From Limisphaerales bacterium (GTDB taxonomy: Bacteria > Verrucomicrobiota > Verrucomicrobiia > Limisphaerales > BOG-1460), in contig PLQC01000045.1 of the NCBI GenBank assembly GCA_003159675.1, positions 1-42,221 on the forward strand: DNA of 42,221 bases, read 5' to 3'. The notes beneath the pieces are model-generated. The model was given only the letters and a program-made list of their open reading frames with translations. It did not search any database and was not told the DNA's origin. Of the stretch, positions 8,749 to 19,400 are shown piece after piece (position 1 is the first letter of the stretch; the number at the start of each line of letters is the position of its first letter). Position numbers and translations under genes: made by a program.

Positions 8749-10281
8749 ATGAGTGAATTGAGCAAAGAACGGTGGGCCCAGATGATCGCCATTTCGCCAC
8801 GCTCGCGCTTTCTTGCTTTTCTCGGGGCATTGGGTTTAACGCTGCTTGTCGGTTGCGCGGTGGGGCCTGACTTTAAGCGACCGGCGGCTCCGGCGGTCAG
8901 CGATTACACCGCCCGTCCGCTCGCGACCACCGTCACCACCACAAATGTCGCCGGCGGGGAGGCCCAGCGCTTTGTCAAGGGCAGCGACATTTCCGGAGAC
9001 TGGTGGACTTTGTTTCATTCCAAGCCGCTCAATGAGTTGATTGAACTCTCGCTTACCAACAATCCAGATCTTAAGGCGGCGCAAGCGGCATTGTCGGTGG
9101 CCAAGGAAAATGTTCTGGCGCAACGGGGCGTTTACTATCCCAGTGTCACGGGAAGCTTCTCAGCGAGCCGCCAGAAGCAATCCGAATTAATTGCACCCAC
9201 GCCCAACGCAAACATCTTTCAATACAATCTTTTCACCCCGCAGGTCAGTGTTTCGTATTCGCCTGATGTCTTCGGCCTGAACCGCCGGACTGTAGAGTCG
9301 GTGAAGGCACAGGAACAGAACGTTCGTTTCCAAATGATTGCGACCTATACCACGCTGACCGCCAACGTGGTGGTCACGGCGATTCAGGCGGGCGCGGTGC
9401 AGGCGCAGATTGACGCGACCCGCCAGCTCATTGATCTCAACTCCAACATGGTGCAAATCCTGCAATACCAATACACGAAAGGTTATGCTGGCCGGATTGA
9501 TGTTGTCGCGCAGGAATCACAACTCGCGCAAGTCATCGCCACGTTGCCGCCGCTCCTCAAACAATCAGCGCAGCTACGCGACCTGCTGGCGGTGCTGGTC
9601 GGCCGGTTTCCGAATCAGGCACCGGCGGAAAAATGTGAGCTTTCAAGTTTACAATTGCCGGAAGAAATTCCGGTGAGCCTGCCGTCGCAACTGGTGGCGC
9701 AGCGTCCAGACGTTTTGCAAGCCGAGGCCAATCTGCACGCCGCGACCGCGGAGATCGGCATCGCCATCGCGAACCGGCTGCCCAATATCACGCTGACCGC
9801 AGATGCCGGCAGCACGGCGCTGTCACTGGATAAGGTCTTCTCGTCCGGCACGGGCCTTTGGGGTTTGGGCGCGGCGGCGACCGCACCGCTTTTCCAAGGC
9901 GGGAGGTTGCTGCATCAGGAGCGCGCGGCGAAGGCAGCCTACGTTCAGGCGGCGGAACAATATCGCAGCACGGTGCTGACCGCTTTTCAAAATGTTGCCG
10001 ACACTTTGACGGCGCTGGAACAGGACGCCGAGGGTTTGAAGGCCGCAGCCACCGCCGCTGATGACGCGCAAATAACCTTGGATCTTTCCCAACGACAATG
10101 GCACGACGGCTACATCAGCTACCTCGCACTCTTAAGCGCGGAGCAAGCCTATCAGCAAACCCGCATCAATCTGGTGCAGGCGCAGGCCAGTCGTTATGCC
10201 GACACGGCGGCATTGTTTCAGGCGCTGGGCGGCGGGTGGTGGCATCGTGCGGATTTAACCAAAGATAAAAATGAAAAATAA
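8749..10281 (+). CDS. RND efflux outer-membrane lipoprotein (CusC/NodT family)
   Basis: A 510-residue TolC-like outer-membrane channel, the first of three coupled efflux genes. A signal peptide ends in the lipobox LLVGC near residue 36, followed by AVGPDFKRP, the usual start of mature NodT-family lipoproteins. Two outer-membrane efflux repeats follow, with DWWTLFHSKPLNELIELSLT at the start of the first and LPSQLVAQRPDVLQAEANLH at the start of the second. An internal ATG at 8782 would give a more typical signal-peptide length. The stop overlaps the adaptor gene by 11 nt. Substrate is inferred from the pump gene to be a heavy-metal cation. Confidence 0.93.
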   Translation: MSELSKERWAQMIAISPRSRFLAFLGALGLTLLVGCAVGPDFKRPAAPAVSDYTARPLATTVTTTNVAGGEAQRFVKGSDISGDWWTLFHSKPLNELIELSLTNNPDLKAAQAALSVAKENVLAQRGVYYPSVTGSFSASRQKQSELIAPTPNANIFQYNLFTPQVSVSYSPDVFGLNRRTVESVKAQEQNVRFQMIATYTTLTANVVVTAIQAGAVQAQIDATRQLIDLNSNMVQILQYQYTKGYAGRIDVVAQESQLAQVIATLPPLLKQSAQLRDLLAVLVGRFPNQAPAEKCELSSLQLPEEIPVSLPSQLVAQRPDVLQAEANLHAATAEIGIAIANRLPNITLTADAGSTALSLDKVFSSGTGLWGLGAAATAPLFQGGRLLHQERAAKAAYVQAAEQYRSTVLTAFQNVADTLTALEQDAEGLKAAATAADDAQITLDLSQRQWHDGYISYLALLSAEQAYQQTRINLVQAQASRYADTAALFQALGGGWWHRADLTKDKNEK

Positions 10282-11539
10282 ATTGAGATTTCTGCAAAAT
10301 TCTTTTTCCGTTGTAGCGGCGGTCTGTGACCGCCGTGCTTTGCCCGCAGATTTATGTTTCTTCGGCGCTCACAGAGCGCCGCTACAGGACGGAAAATTTC
10401 CACGCGCGCTTGCCGTTGCCGTCTTGGCCGTGGCAACGATCGTTTCGTTCACCGGCTGTTCACCCAAAGTTGACAGCAAGGAACAAGCGTCATCCGTGAC
10501 GGCCAGCAACGTGACACTAACGGCGGAACAGCGGCAGAAAATCCAATTTTACACCGTCGCGCCGTCCAAGTTTCACAAGACGACGGAGACGACCGGGACG
10601 GTTGACTTCGACAACGATCAGGCCACGAGCGTGCTGGCACCGTTCGGCGGACCGGTGTCGCGGCTGCTTGTTTCTCCCGGCGACAAGGTCAAGGCTGGTG
10701 ACCCGTTGGCGGAAGTGGATTCACCCGACTTTGCGGCGGCCATCAGCGCTTATCGCAAGGCGCTCGCCACCGCCCAGACCCTCCGCCGGGTGGCCGACAT
10801 GGACAAGGATTTGATCCAGCACAACGGCGTGGCCCAGCGCGAAGAAGAACAGGCCCAAACCGACGCCGCCAACGCCGAGGCGGACCGCGACGCCGCGCTG
10901 CAAACCCTCGTCTCGCTGAACCTTGATCCGCAAGTCATCAAAGACCTTCAGGCCGGCCGGCCGGTTTCGCGGCCCGGGGGCATGATTAACTCGCCCATCG
11001 CGGGAACCGTGGTGGAAAAACTCATCACGCCCGGAGAGCTGTTGACGGCGGGCACCACGCCGTGTTTCACGGTGGCCGATCTTTCGCGCGTCTGGGTCAT
11101 GACGCAAATTTTTGGTTCCGACCTGGCGTCGGTCAGCGTCGGCGATTCGGCCGAAGTGGAGACGGGCATCGCGACTAATAACTTTTCCGGAACCGTGAAC
11201 AACATTTCGGCCTTGGTGGATCCCAACACCCGTTCGGTGATGGTGCGCGTGGTTGTCGAAAATCCGGGCGACTTTCTCAAGAAACAAATGTATGTCCGCG
11301 TGCGGATTCAGGCCCGCCAGGAAAGCACCGGTCTGCTGGTTCCGGTCTCGGCGATTTTGCGCGACGATGTGAACCTGCCGTTTGTTTATGTCGTCCAGCC
11401 CGACGGCAGCTTCGCGCGGCGGCACGTGACTTTGGGTTATCGCACCGGCGACCAATACGACATTCCCGACGGGCTGCAGGTCGGCGACCAGATTGTCGTT
11501 GATGGTGCGATCTTTATTCAATTCCTGCAAAACCAATGA
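10271..11539 (+). CDS. RND efflux periplasmic adaptor (CusB/CzcB family)
   Basis: A 422-residue membrane-fusion protein linking pump and outer-membrane channel in the periplasm. It shows the barrel-sandwich pieces LAPFGGPVSRLLVSPGDKVK and INSPIAGTVVEKLITPGELL, an alpha-helical hairpin between them, and a beta-barrel (VWVMTQIFGSDLASV). The start at 10271 overlaps the upstream stop (ATGAAAAATAA), which favours translational coupling. Oddly, about 25 residues between the start and the lipobox-like signal (ALAVAVLAVATIVSFTGC) are encoded by a palindromic repeat at 10313-10385, so the signal peptide has an unusually long n-region. If that blocks export, initiation must occur downstream, but no good in-frame ATG is seen there. 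Confidence 0.92.
   Translation: MKNKLRFLQNSFSVVAAVCDRRALPADLCFFGAHRAPLQDGKFPRALAVAVLAVATIVSFTGCSPKVDSKEQASSVTASNVTLTAEQRQKIQFYTVAPSKFHKTTETTGTVDFDNDQATSVLAPFGGPVSRLLVSPGDKVKAGDPLAEVDSPDFAAAISAYRKALATAQTLRRVADMDKDLIQHNGVAQREEEQAQTDAANAEADRDAALQTLVSLNLDPQVIKDLQAGRPVSRPGGMINSPIAGTVVEKLITPGELLTAGTTPCFTVADLSRVWVMTQIFGSDLASVSVGDSAEVETGIATNNFSGTVNNISALVDPNTRSVMVRVVVENPGDFLKKQMYVRVRIQARQESTGLLVPVSAILRDDVNLPFVYVVQPDGSFARRHVTLGYRTGDQYDIPDGLQVGDQIVVDGAIFIQFLQNQ
10313..10385. repeat. 73-bp double-hairpin REP/MITE-like element inside the adaptor gene
   Basis: The ends form an inverted repeat of 23 bp (left GTAGCGGCGGTCTGTGACCG...) with two mismatches. Each end is also a perfect hairpin: CGGCGGTC-TGT-GACCGCCG on the left and CGGCGCTC-ACA-GAGCGCCG on the right. 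The two mismatches between the ends are compensatory within each hairpin. It is read through in frame by the adaptor gene. Confidence 0.85.
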
Positions 11540-14500
11540 GCGACCCATTGCCTCCAATTGAATCCGCGCCGCGAACGGCTTCGATGATGAACCGCGTCGT
11601 CGCCTCTTCGTTGCGGCAACGCTTTCTCGTCGTCCTCCTGACGCTCGTATTGATCGGCGCGGGGTCGCGGTCGCTCGAGCGCCTGCCGGTGGATGCCTAT
11701 CCCGATCTTTCGCCGCCGATTGTCGAGATCATCACGCAATGGCCCGGCCACGCCGCCGAGGAAGTGGAACGCCTGATCACCGTGCCCGTCGAAGTCGGGA
11801 TGAACGGCATTCCGCAGATGACCACGCAACGCTCCATTACGCTCTATGGATTGTCCGACGTCATCCTGACCTATCACGACGGCACGGACAACAACTTCGC
11901 CCGTCAGGAAGTTTTCAACCGGTTGTCCAGTCTCAGTCTGCCGACCGGCGTGACGCCTTCGGTGTCGCCCTTGTCCTCGCCTTCGGGTTTGATCTATCGC
12001 TACGTGCTGCAAAGCCCCGATCGGTCGCCGATGGAACTCAAAACTTTCGAGGATTGGATCATCGAACCCGCCTACAAATCCCTCGCGGGTGTGGCGGATG
12101 ATTCGGGCTTTGGCGGCGGCACCATGCAATACCAGGTGCTGCTCGATCCGGCCAAGATTGCCGGGGTCGGCCTGTCGGTGTTACAGGTGGAGGCTGCACT
12201 GGCGGCCAACAATGGCAACGCCGGCGGCGGGTTTTATTCGCAAGGCGGCCAGTTTTATTATGTGCGCGGCCTCGGTCGCTTGGAAACCTTGGAGGACATC
12301 GGCAACGTGGTGTTGGCGGTGAATAATGGCACCCCGGTGTTGCTCAAGAACGTCGGCCGCGTGGTCATCGGCATCGCGCCGCGCCTCGGTGAGTTCGGCT
12401 ACGAGAAACAGGACGACTGTGTGGAAGGCGTCATCTTGTTGCGCACGGGCGATAAAACCCAAGACGTCCTGAAGCGCGTCGAAGCGAAGACCAAGGAGCT
12501 CAACAATCAAATCCTGCCCAAGGATGTCAAAGTGGTTCCGTTCTACGACCGGACGGATTTGATCAAGCTGACGACGAAGGTCGTGGAGCAAAATCTCCTG
12601 CGCGGCATGTTGCTGGTCGTCGTGATCCTCATTTTTTTCCTCTACGATTTTCGGGCGGGATTGATTGTCGCGGTCACCATCCCGCTGGCGCTGCTGTTCG
12701 CGTTCATCTGCCTCGACCTCCAAAAGGCTTCGGCCAATCTGCTTTCCATCGGTGCGGTGGATTTCGGCATCCTGGTGGATGGCGCGGTGGTCATGGTGGA
12801 AAATATTTTCCGCCAGATCGCCTTGCGAAAAGGAACGCCGCTCAACGTCCGCGAAATCATCAAGGACGCCGCCGCCGAGGTGGATCGCCCGTTGTTCTAC
12901 GCGGTTGCGGTGATCGTGGCCAGCTTCCTGCCAATCTATGTTTTGGCCGGGCCGTCCGGCACGCTCTTTAAACCGATGGCGGACACGATGGTGTTCGCGC
13001 TAATCGGTTCCTTGATTGTCACGCTGACGTTGCTGCCGGTTCTGTGTTCGTGGTTCATGTGGCAGGGCGTGCGCGAGCGACGCAACGCCGCTTTTGAAGT
13101 CATCAAATCAGTTTACACCAAGGGCCTCGATTTTTGTCTCGCGCATCCGTGGGGGACGACGTTCGCCTCGGCCATTCTGCTGGCCGGTTCGCTGCTGCTA
13201 ATCCCCGGCATCGGCGCCGAGTTCATGCCGCAACTGGATGAAGGCGCGCTGTGGGTGCGCGCCACGATGCCCTATACCATCTCCTATGACGAATCGGAGA
13301 AGATCACGCCCCAGATCCGGGCAGTGTTGAAATCTTTTCCCGAAGTCACCACCGTCGCCTCCGAACTGGCGCGACCTGATGACGGCACAGATTCCACCGG
13401 CTTTTTCAACGTCGAGTTTTACGTCGGCCTGAAACCTTACTCGGAATGGACCGGCGCTTATCGCACCAAGGCCGCGCTGATTGAAGCCATTAACCAGAAG
13501 CTGGTGTCCTTTCCCGGAATTATTTTCAACTACACTCAGCCGGCAGAGGATGCGGTGGACGAAGCGGAATCGGGTTTGAAAAGCGCCCTGGCCATTAAAG
13601 TCTTCGGCTCCGATTTGGATACGCTCGAACAAAAGGGCAAAGCCATCAAACAAATTTTGGAGCGCGTGCGCGGCATCCGCGATGTGACGTTGGTGAAGGA
13701 ACTCGGTCAGCCCAGCTTGGACATCAAAATCAACCGCGCCATGATCGCCCGTTACGGGGTGAACGTCGCCGACATCAATGGCCTGATCACGGCCGCCATC
13801 GGCGGCGACGTGGCCACGCAGGTGGAGCAGGGTGAGAAGCAGTTTGACCTCGTCGTCCGCCTCGAACGCCAATACCGCGACAACCCCGAGGAAATCGGAA
13901 ACATCCTCGTGCCCACGCCGGGCGGACGACAAATTCCACTCAAGGAATTCGCGGACATCCGGGTGATGAACGGCGCTTCGTTCATTTACCGGCAGGACAA
14001 TTCGCGCTACATCGGCGTCCAGTTTTCGGTGGGCGGACGCGACCTGGCCGGCGCGGTGGAAGACGCCATCCAGCAGGTCAAAGAAAAAGTCAGCCTGCCG
14101 GAGGGCTACCGGACGGATTGGGGCGGCGAATACACGGAATACACCGCCTCGCGCGCGCAATTGAATGTCATTCTGCCGCTGACCTTGTGCCTGATCTTCC
14201 TCCTGCTGTTCGCGCTCTACAGCAATTTGAAATTCCCGTTCATCACCGTGCTCGGCGTGGTGCTGTCCGCGCCCGTGGGCGGCCTCGTCGCGCTCTGGAT
14301 TACCGGCACGCCGTTTTCGGTTTCATCCGGCATCGGCTTCCTCGCCTTGTTTGGCGTCTCCGTGCAAACAGCCGTCGTCTATATCTCCTACGTCAACGAA
14401 CTGCGCCTCAGCGGCACCACTCTCGCCGAGGCCATCCGCGAGGGCGCGATCCTGCGGCTGCGTCCGATCATGATGACCGCGCTGGTGGCGGCATTGGGCT

Positions 14501-14661
14501 TGTTGCCGGCGGCGCTGGCTACCGGCGTGGGCACGGACACCCAACGTCCATTTGCCCTAGTCATCGTCAGCGGCCTGTTCACGCGACTGTTGATCAGCAT
14601 CTTTCTGATGCCCGCGCTCTACACCCTCGTGGCGCGATCAGATGACCGACTGGAAGTGTGA
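11536..14661 (+). CDS. heavy-metal RND efflux pump (CusA/CzcA family)
   Basis: A 1041-residue inner-membrane proton/metal antiporter of the HME-RND family. The hallmark transmembrane motif DFGILVDGAVVMVEN covers residues 409-423, with the proton-relay acids D409, D415 and E422. Other family segments are RLPVDAYPDLSPPIVEIITQ near the start and DEGALWVRATMPYTISYDES in the first half's end. Two sets of TM helices surround two large periplasmic domains. The start overlaps the adaptor stop by 4 nt (ATGA). Divalent (Zn/Co/Ni) versus monovalent (Cu/Ag) specificity cannot be decided by eye, since the periplasmic methionines were not aligned. Confidence 0.95.
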   Translation: MSDPLPPIESAPRTASMMNRVVASSLRQRFLVVLLTLVLIGAGSRSLERLPVDAYPDLSPPIVEIITQWPGHAAEEVERLITVPVEVGMNGIPQMTTQRSITLYGLSDVILTYHDGTDNNFARQEVFNRLSSLSLPTGVTPSVSPLSSPSGLIYRYVLQSPDRSPMELKTFEDWIIEPAYKSLAGVADDSGFGGGTMQYQVLLDPAKIAGVGLSVLQVEAALAANNGNAGGGFYSQGGQFYYVRGLGRLETLEDIGNVVLAVNNGTPVLLKNVGRVVIGIAPRLGEFGYEKQDDCVEGVILLRTGDKTQDVLKRVEAKTKELNNQILPKDVKVVPFYDRTDLIKLTTKVVEQNLLRGMLLVVVILIFFLYDFRAGLIVAVTIPLALLFAFICLDLQKASANLLSIGAVDFGILVDGAVVMVENIFRQIALRKGTPLNVREIIKDAAAEVDRPLFYAVAVIVASFLPIYVLAGPSGTLFKPMADTMVFALIGSLIVTLTLLPVLCSWFMWQGVRERRNAAFEVIKSVYTKGLDFCLAHPWGTTFASAILLAGSLLLIPGIGAEFMPQLDEGALWVRATMPYTISYDESEKITPQIRAVLKSFPEVTTVASELARPDDGTDSTGFFNVEFYVGLKPYSEWTGAYRTKAALIEAINQKLVSFPGIIFNYTQPAEDAVDEAESGLKSALAIKVFGSDLDTLEQKGKAIKQILERVRGIRDVTLVKELGQPSLDIKINRAMIARYGVNVADINGLITAAIGGDVATQVEQGEKQFDLVVRLERQYRDNPEEIGNILVPTPGGRQIPLKEFADIRVMNGASFIYRQDNSRYIGVQFSVGGRDLAGAVEDAIQQVKEKVSLPEGYRTDWGGEYTEYTASRAQLNVILPLTLCLIFLLLFALYSNLKFPFITVLGVVLSAPVGGLVALWITGTPFSVSSGIGFLALFGVSVQTAVVYISYVNELRLSGTTLAEAIREGAILRLRPIMMTALVAALGLLPAALATGVGTDTQRPFALVIVSGLFTRLLISIFLMPALYTLVARSDDRLEV

Positions 14662-14853
14662 TCACTCATTAAAATCGCAAAGCCTACAATCTGTGTTGGC
14701 TAGCCCAAGTTCGTCAGTCGGAAGGAAAAATCAATTTTGTGAGGCGTTCGGTCGGGCGTTTCACTGGGTTTTACGGTGATGGACAGGCTCAAAGGGGATG
14801 TAGTGGAGAACAGGCCGTTGTAAGACAGAGGTGGACTGCGGCATTCTCCAGTC

Positions 14854-14991
14854 ATGTTCTTGCGCCGTAACCGTCGCCTTGTCGATGGAGAGACCTACGA
14901 ATACTGGACGTTGGTTAGAACGGTCCGCACCGCTCGGGGCCCGCGCCAGGAGATCGTCGCCACGTTGGGCGTACTGTCCGAAAATATAAAC
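14854..14991 (+). pseudogene. N-terminal remnant of an IS1634/IS4-type transposase
   Basis: The first 46 or so residues (MFLRRNRRLVDGETYEYWTL, ending around VATLGVLSEN) match the start of IS1634-family transposases. The reading frame then runs into unrelated sequence and stops at 15060. All DDE catalytic regions are missing. The break coincides with the end of the next transposase remnant, so one element has landed in, or been deleted into, the other. Confidence 0.7.
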
Positions 14992-15001
14992 GCCGGGATT
15001 T

Positions 15002-15176
15002 TCAAGCGGCCTCCCGGTAATAGTAGTTCAGCATGCCGCCCAGGCGCTTGCGGCATCTGATGGGGCCTGTGGACGGCAAAGGGCTGAACTCCGGTCGAAT
15101 GATCTTGTTGTCCAGCCCCTGATGGTTTCTTTTCCTCTTGGAGGTACTCGATGACGACTTGTTGGTGGCGGTTCAT
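15002..15176 (-). pseudogene. internally deleted integrase-type transposase (IS3/IS481-like) remnant
   Basis: On the minus strand an N-terminal piece starts at 15176 (MNRHQQVVIEYLQEEKK). From about 15127 a different frame carries a typical C-terminal end (GPIRCRKRLGGMLNYYYREA, stop at 15002-15004). The whole rve catalytic core between them is missing, leaving about 175 bp of a gene normally near 1 kb. The family assignment rests on the characteristic R-L-G-G-M-L-N-Y-Y-Y ending and on memory of these transposases. The two pieces are out of frame, so no product is expected. Confidence 0.65.
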
Positions 15177-15362
15177 CCATCCGGCACAGCAAACCAGGAG
15201 GAAAGGGAGGGGATTCATGAGGCAATCATCCCGTCAGCGCACAATGGCGACCAGCATTTTGTCGCCGAGCGTCCCTTGGGTTTAGCACGCAAGGACCCGC
15301 ATTCCAAGTCGTTGAACGTCGTTCGAGTTTTCGGACAGTACGGGCAAGAGGCGGAGTCTCCG

Positions 15363-16361
15363 TCAAACCTTCATTGGGAAGCTCGAAATGGCACGCATAT
15401 ATTGGGCGCGTTCGAAGGCGCTGGGGTCGGAGCAGTTCTTCTGGCTCAGACTGCCGCGCAATTGCTGGATCGACGCGTATTCATGTTCCTCAAGCCACGC
15501 GCCGAGATCGCGTTCGATCGCGCCGATGTGCGGGATGCCATGGCGGATCAGCACCGAGCACAGCATCGTCACATCGGCCCCCGCCATGAGCATCTTCAGC
15601 GCGTCCGACGCGCGATGGATGCCGCTGGTCGCCGCCAGGCTGGCCCGGACACGATCGTAAAGAATCGCAACCCAGCGCAGCGGCACGCGCATCGCCATCG
15701 GCGTGCTCAACAGGATGTTGGGCTTGACCTCGAGCGAGTCGAGGTCGATGTCCGGCTGGTAAAAGCGGTTGAACAGGACCAGCCCGTTGGCGCCGGCTTC
15801 ATCCAGTCGCTTCGCCATGTTTGCGAAATTGCTGAAGAAAGGGCTGAGTTTGACCGCGACGGGAATGGTCACCTCGGCTTTCACCGCCTTGAGGATATCG
15901 AGATACGTCTGCTCGACCTGCGCGCCGGTCAAGTTCAAATCGGTGGGGATGTAATAGATGTTCAACTCGAGCGCATCCGCGCCCGCTTCCTGGATCGCCT
16001 TGGCATATTGCGTCCAGCCGCCCGCGGAGGATCCGTTCAGGCTGGCGATGATGGGGATCTTCACAGCCTTCTTGGCATCCGCGATGTGTTTCAGGTATTC
16101 CTCGGGGCCCAGGTGGAACGACTCGGGCTCCGGGAAATAGGTCAGGGCCTCGGGATAACTGAACGTTCCCTGTTCCATGTTGTGATTCAACTCATACCGG
16201 TCCCGGCGGAGTTGCTCCTCGAAAAGGGAATAAATCACCACGGCGGCCGCGCCGGCGTCTTCCATTCGTTTGATCTGGTCGATTTCTTCCGAGAGCGGCG
16301 AGGCGGCAACGACGAGCGGAGTGCGCAGCTTGAGGCCGAGATAATTCGTTGAGAGGTCCAT
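15363..16361 (-). CDS. dihydroorotate dehydrogenase-like protein
   Basis: A 332-residue FMN-dependent TIM-barrel protein related to dihydroorotate dehydrogenase (MDLSTNYLGLKLRTPLVVAA at the start, PIIASLNGSSAGGWTQYAK, AGADALELNIYY, AVKLSPFFSN). This subgroup is widely found beside nifJ-type pyruvate:ferredoxin oxidoreductases and probably acts as an accessory oxidoreductase, not in pyrimidine synthesis. Here it follows the PFOR gene on the same strand after 90 bp, in agreement with that pairing. No separate iron-sulfur partner subunit is nearby. Annotation as pyrD should be avoided without biochemical support. Confidence 0.88.
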   Translation of the reverse strand: MDLSTNYLGLKLRTPLVVAASPLSEEIDQIKRMEDAGAAAVVIYSLFEEQLRRDRYELNHNMEQGTFSYPEALTYFPEPESFHLGPEEYLKHIADAKKAVKIPIIASLNGSSAGGWTQYAKAIQEAGADALELNIYYIPTDLNLTGAQVEQTYLDILKAVKAEVTIPVAVKLSPFFSNFANMAKRLDEAGANGLVLFNRFYQPDIDLDSLEVKPNILLSTPMAMRVPLRWVAILYDRVRASLAATSGIHRASDALKMLMAGADVTMLCSVLIRHGIPHIGAIERDLGAWLEEHEYASIQQLRGSLSQKNCSDPSAFERAQYMRAISSFPMKV

Positions 16362-16451
16362 AATTCAGTTTCCTTTCCGGTTTACGCGGCGACCGGGGCC
16401 GCGAGGCCCGGATTCATATTCTTCATTCCGCATTCGGCTTTCCGCATTTTT

Positions 16452-19400
16452 CTAGGGTTGTTGATCGACGGTGGCGGAAGCCTTCGACCCGGTCGTCGGG
16501 TGGCCGTTGGTGGACTTGGGGTCGCGTTTGGCGAGGAACTCGTAGAACTTCCAGCGGCGGTCGACATCGCCCTGCGCCTGCGCAAACAGTTTTTTGGCTT
16601 CCTCCGGCCGGCTCTTGGTCAGCATCTTGAACCGGTTTTCCGAAAGGAGATAGTCCTGCAGCCGCGTTTTGGCAGCCTGCGAATCGACTTGCAGCGGATT
16701 CTCACCGGCTTCGGCCCGCCGGGGGTCATAGCGATACAGGAGCCATTGGCCGGATTCAACCGCGAGCTTCTGCTGGCGCGCGCCGACGCCCATATCGATG
16801 GCGATGCCATGCGCGATGCAGTGGCTGTAGGCGATGATGAGCGACGGGCCGGGATAGGATTCGGCCTCCAAAAAGGCGCGCAGTGTCTGCTCGTCCTTTG
16901 CGCCCATCGCGACGCTGGCCACGTAAATGTTCCCATACGTCATGGCGATCAACCCGAGATCCTTCTTTGCGAGCGGCTTGCCGCCCGCCGCGAACTTCGC
17001 CACCGCCCCCCGCGGCGTGGATTTGGACATCTGCCCGCCGGTATTGGAGTACACCTCCGTGTCGAGCACGAGCACGTTGACGTCGCGCCCGCTCGCCAGC
17101 ACATGGTCCAACCCGCCGTAGCCGATGTCGTAGGCCCAGCCGTCGCCGCCAAGGATCCAGACACTCCTGCGGACGAGCGTGTCGGCGACGGACAACAGCA
17201 GCTTGGCTTCGGGCGCGTCCAACTTGGCAAGTTTCTGCTTGAGAGCGGCCACGCGTTCACGCTGTTCGTGAATGCCGGTTTCGTCCGTCTGCGAGGCGTG
17301 GAGGATGCCGCTGGCGAGGTCGTCGCCCAGTTGGGGCGCGAGTTTCGCCAGGAGTTCGCCGGCGAACTCACGTTGCTTATCGATGGAAACGCGGAAGCCC
17401 AGGCCAAACTCGGCGTTGTCTTCGAAGAGCGAGTTGCACCAGGCGGGGCCGCGGCCGCCTTTGTCCACGCAATACGGCGTGGTGGGGAGATTGCCGCTGT
17501 AAATGGAGGAGCAACCCGTGGCGTTTGCGATGACCGCGCGGTCGCCGAACAACTGCGACAGCATCTTGATGTAGGGAGTCTCGCCGCAACCCGCGCACGC
17601 GCCGCTGAACTCGAACAGGGGCCGCATGAGCTGCTGCTGGCGCAGTTGCGTGGTCTTGAGTTTGCGCCGGTCCGACTCGGGCAGCGCGAGGAAGAAATCC
17701 CAGTTCGCGCTCTCTTGCGCGCGCAGGGGCGCTTGCGGCTGCATGTTGATGGCTTTGAGTTTGGCCTCGGCCTTGTTGCGCGCGGGGCAGACGTCCACGC
17801 ACAGCGCGCATCCGGTGCAATCCTCCGCGGCGACCTGCAACGTGAATTTCATGCCTTTGAACTCGGGCACACGGGCGTCGGTGCGCTTGAATCCCGCCGG
17901 CGCGCCGTCCAGCGCGCCGGGTTCATAGACTTTCGCCCGGATGGTCGCATGCGGGCAGATCGCCACGCACTTCAAACATTGGATGCAGATTTTTTCGTCC
18001 CAGACAGGGATATCCTGCGCGAGATTGCGTTTTTCATATTGCGCGGTGGCGGTCGGGAACGTGCCATCGCAGGGAAACACGCTGACGGGCAGATCGTCGC
18101 CTTCGCCGGCGGCGAGGCGGCCGAGGACTTCCTTCACAAATCTCGGGGCATTCGGCGTGACCGGGGGCAGCAGGCCGCCGGTGCCGTTCGCGCGTTGCGA
18201 GAGGGGTACCTGGTGCAAATGCTCGAGCGTGTTGTCCACCGCCTTGAGGTTCATGGCCACGACCTCCTCGCCTTTCTTGCCATAGGTCTTCTTGATGGAA
18301 TACTTGATGGCCTCGATGGCCTTCTCGCGGGAGAGCACGCCGGACAACGCGAAGAAACACACCTGCATGATCGTGTTGATGCGCCCACCCATGCCGCTGT
18401 CCCGCGCCACTTTGCTCGCGTCGATGACATAGAAATTCGCCTTCTTCGCGATGAGCGACTCCTGCAGCGGCGTCGGCAGCTTGGACCAGACCTCGTCCTT
18501 GGAATAGGGCGTGTTCAGCAGGAACGTTCCGCCGGGAACCAGCGGTTTGGTCATGTCGTATTTCTCGAGGAACGCCGGCAGATGGCAGGCCACGAAATTG
18601 GCGCGGCTGACCAGATAGGTCGAACGGATCGGCTCCGGCCCGAAGCGGAGGTGCGAGACGGTCATGCTCCCCGACTTCTTGGAGTCATAGACGAAATACC
18701 CCTGCGCGTAATTGTCCGTTCCTTCGCCGATGATCTTGATGGAATTCTTGTTTGCGCCTACCGTGCCGTCGGCGCCCAGCCCGTAGAACAGCGCGCGAAT
18801 GACGCTGTCCGGTTCCGTGGAAAACTCCGGATCCACCGGCAGGCTCGTGTTCGAGACGTCGTCCGATATCCCCACGGTGAAATGATTCTTCGGCTGCGCC
18901 TGAGCGAGGTTGTCGAACACGGCCTTGACCATGGCCGGCGTGAATTCCTTGGAAGACAGCCCGTAACGGCCGCCGACGATGCGGGGCATCATTTTCAACC
19001 GGCCGATGCCGGTCATCAAGGCCTCTGCCACCGCGGTGATGACGTCCTGGTAAAGCGGCTCGCCGGTCGCCCCGGGTTCCTTGGTCCGATCGAGCACGGC
19101 GAGGGACTTCACGCTGGAGGGCAGCGCCTCGACGAACTTCCGCACGTCAAACGGACGATACAGCCGGACTTTCAACACGCCCACGCGTTCGCCCCGTTTG
19201 ATGAGGTAATCGGCGGTCTCGTGTGCGGTTTCGCAGCCGGATCCCATCAGCACAATGATGCGGTCGGCGTCGGGCGCTCCGACATATTGGTAAGGTTCGT
19301 AGGTGCGGCCCACCACTTTGGCAAACTGGTTCATGACGTCCTGCACGATCCCGGGACACGCCGCATAGAACGGGTTGCACGCCTCGCGCGCCTGGAAATA

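Noticed and set aside
15138-16352. 404-residue plus-strand open frame
   Set aside because: Antisense shadow of the DHOD-like gene, His/Arg/Gln-rich.
15363-16361. Considered as biosynthetic dihydroorotate dehydrogenase (pyrD)
   Set aside because: The pairing with nifJ and the subgroup features favour the DHOD-like accessory protein, and no pyrimidine genes are nearby.
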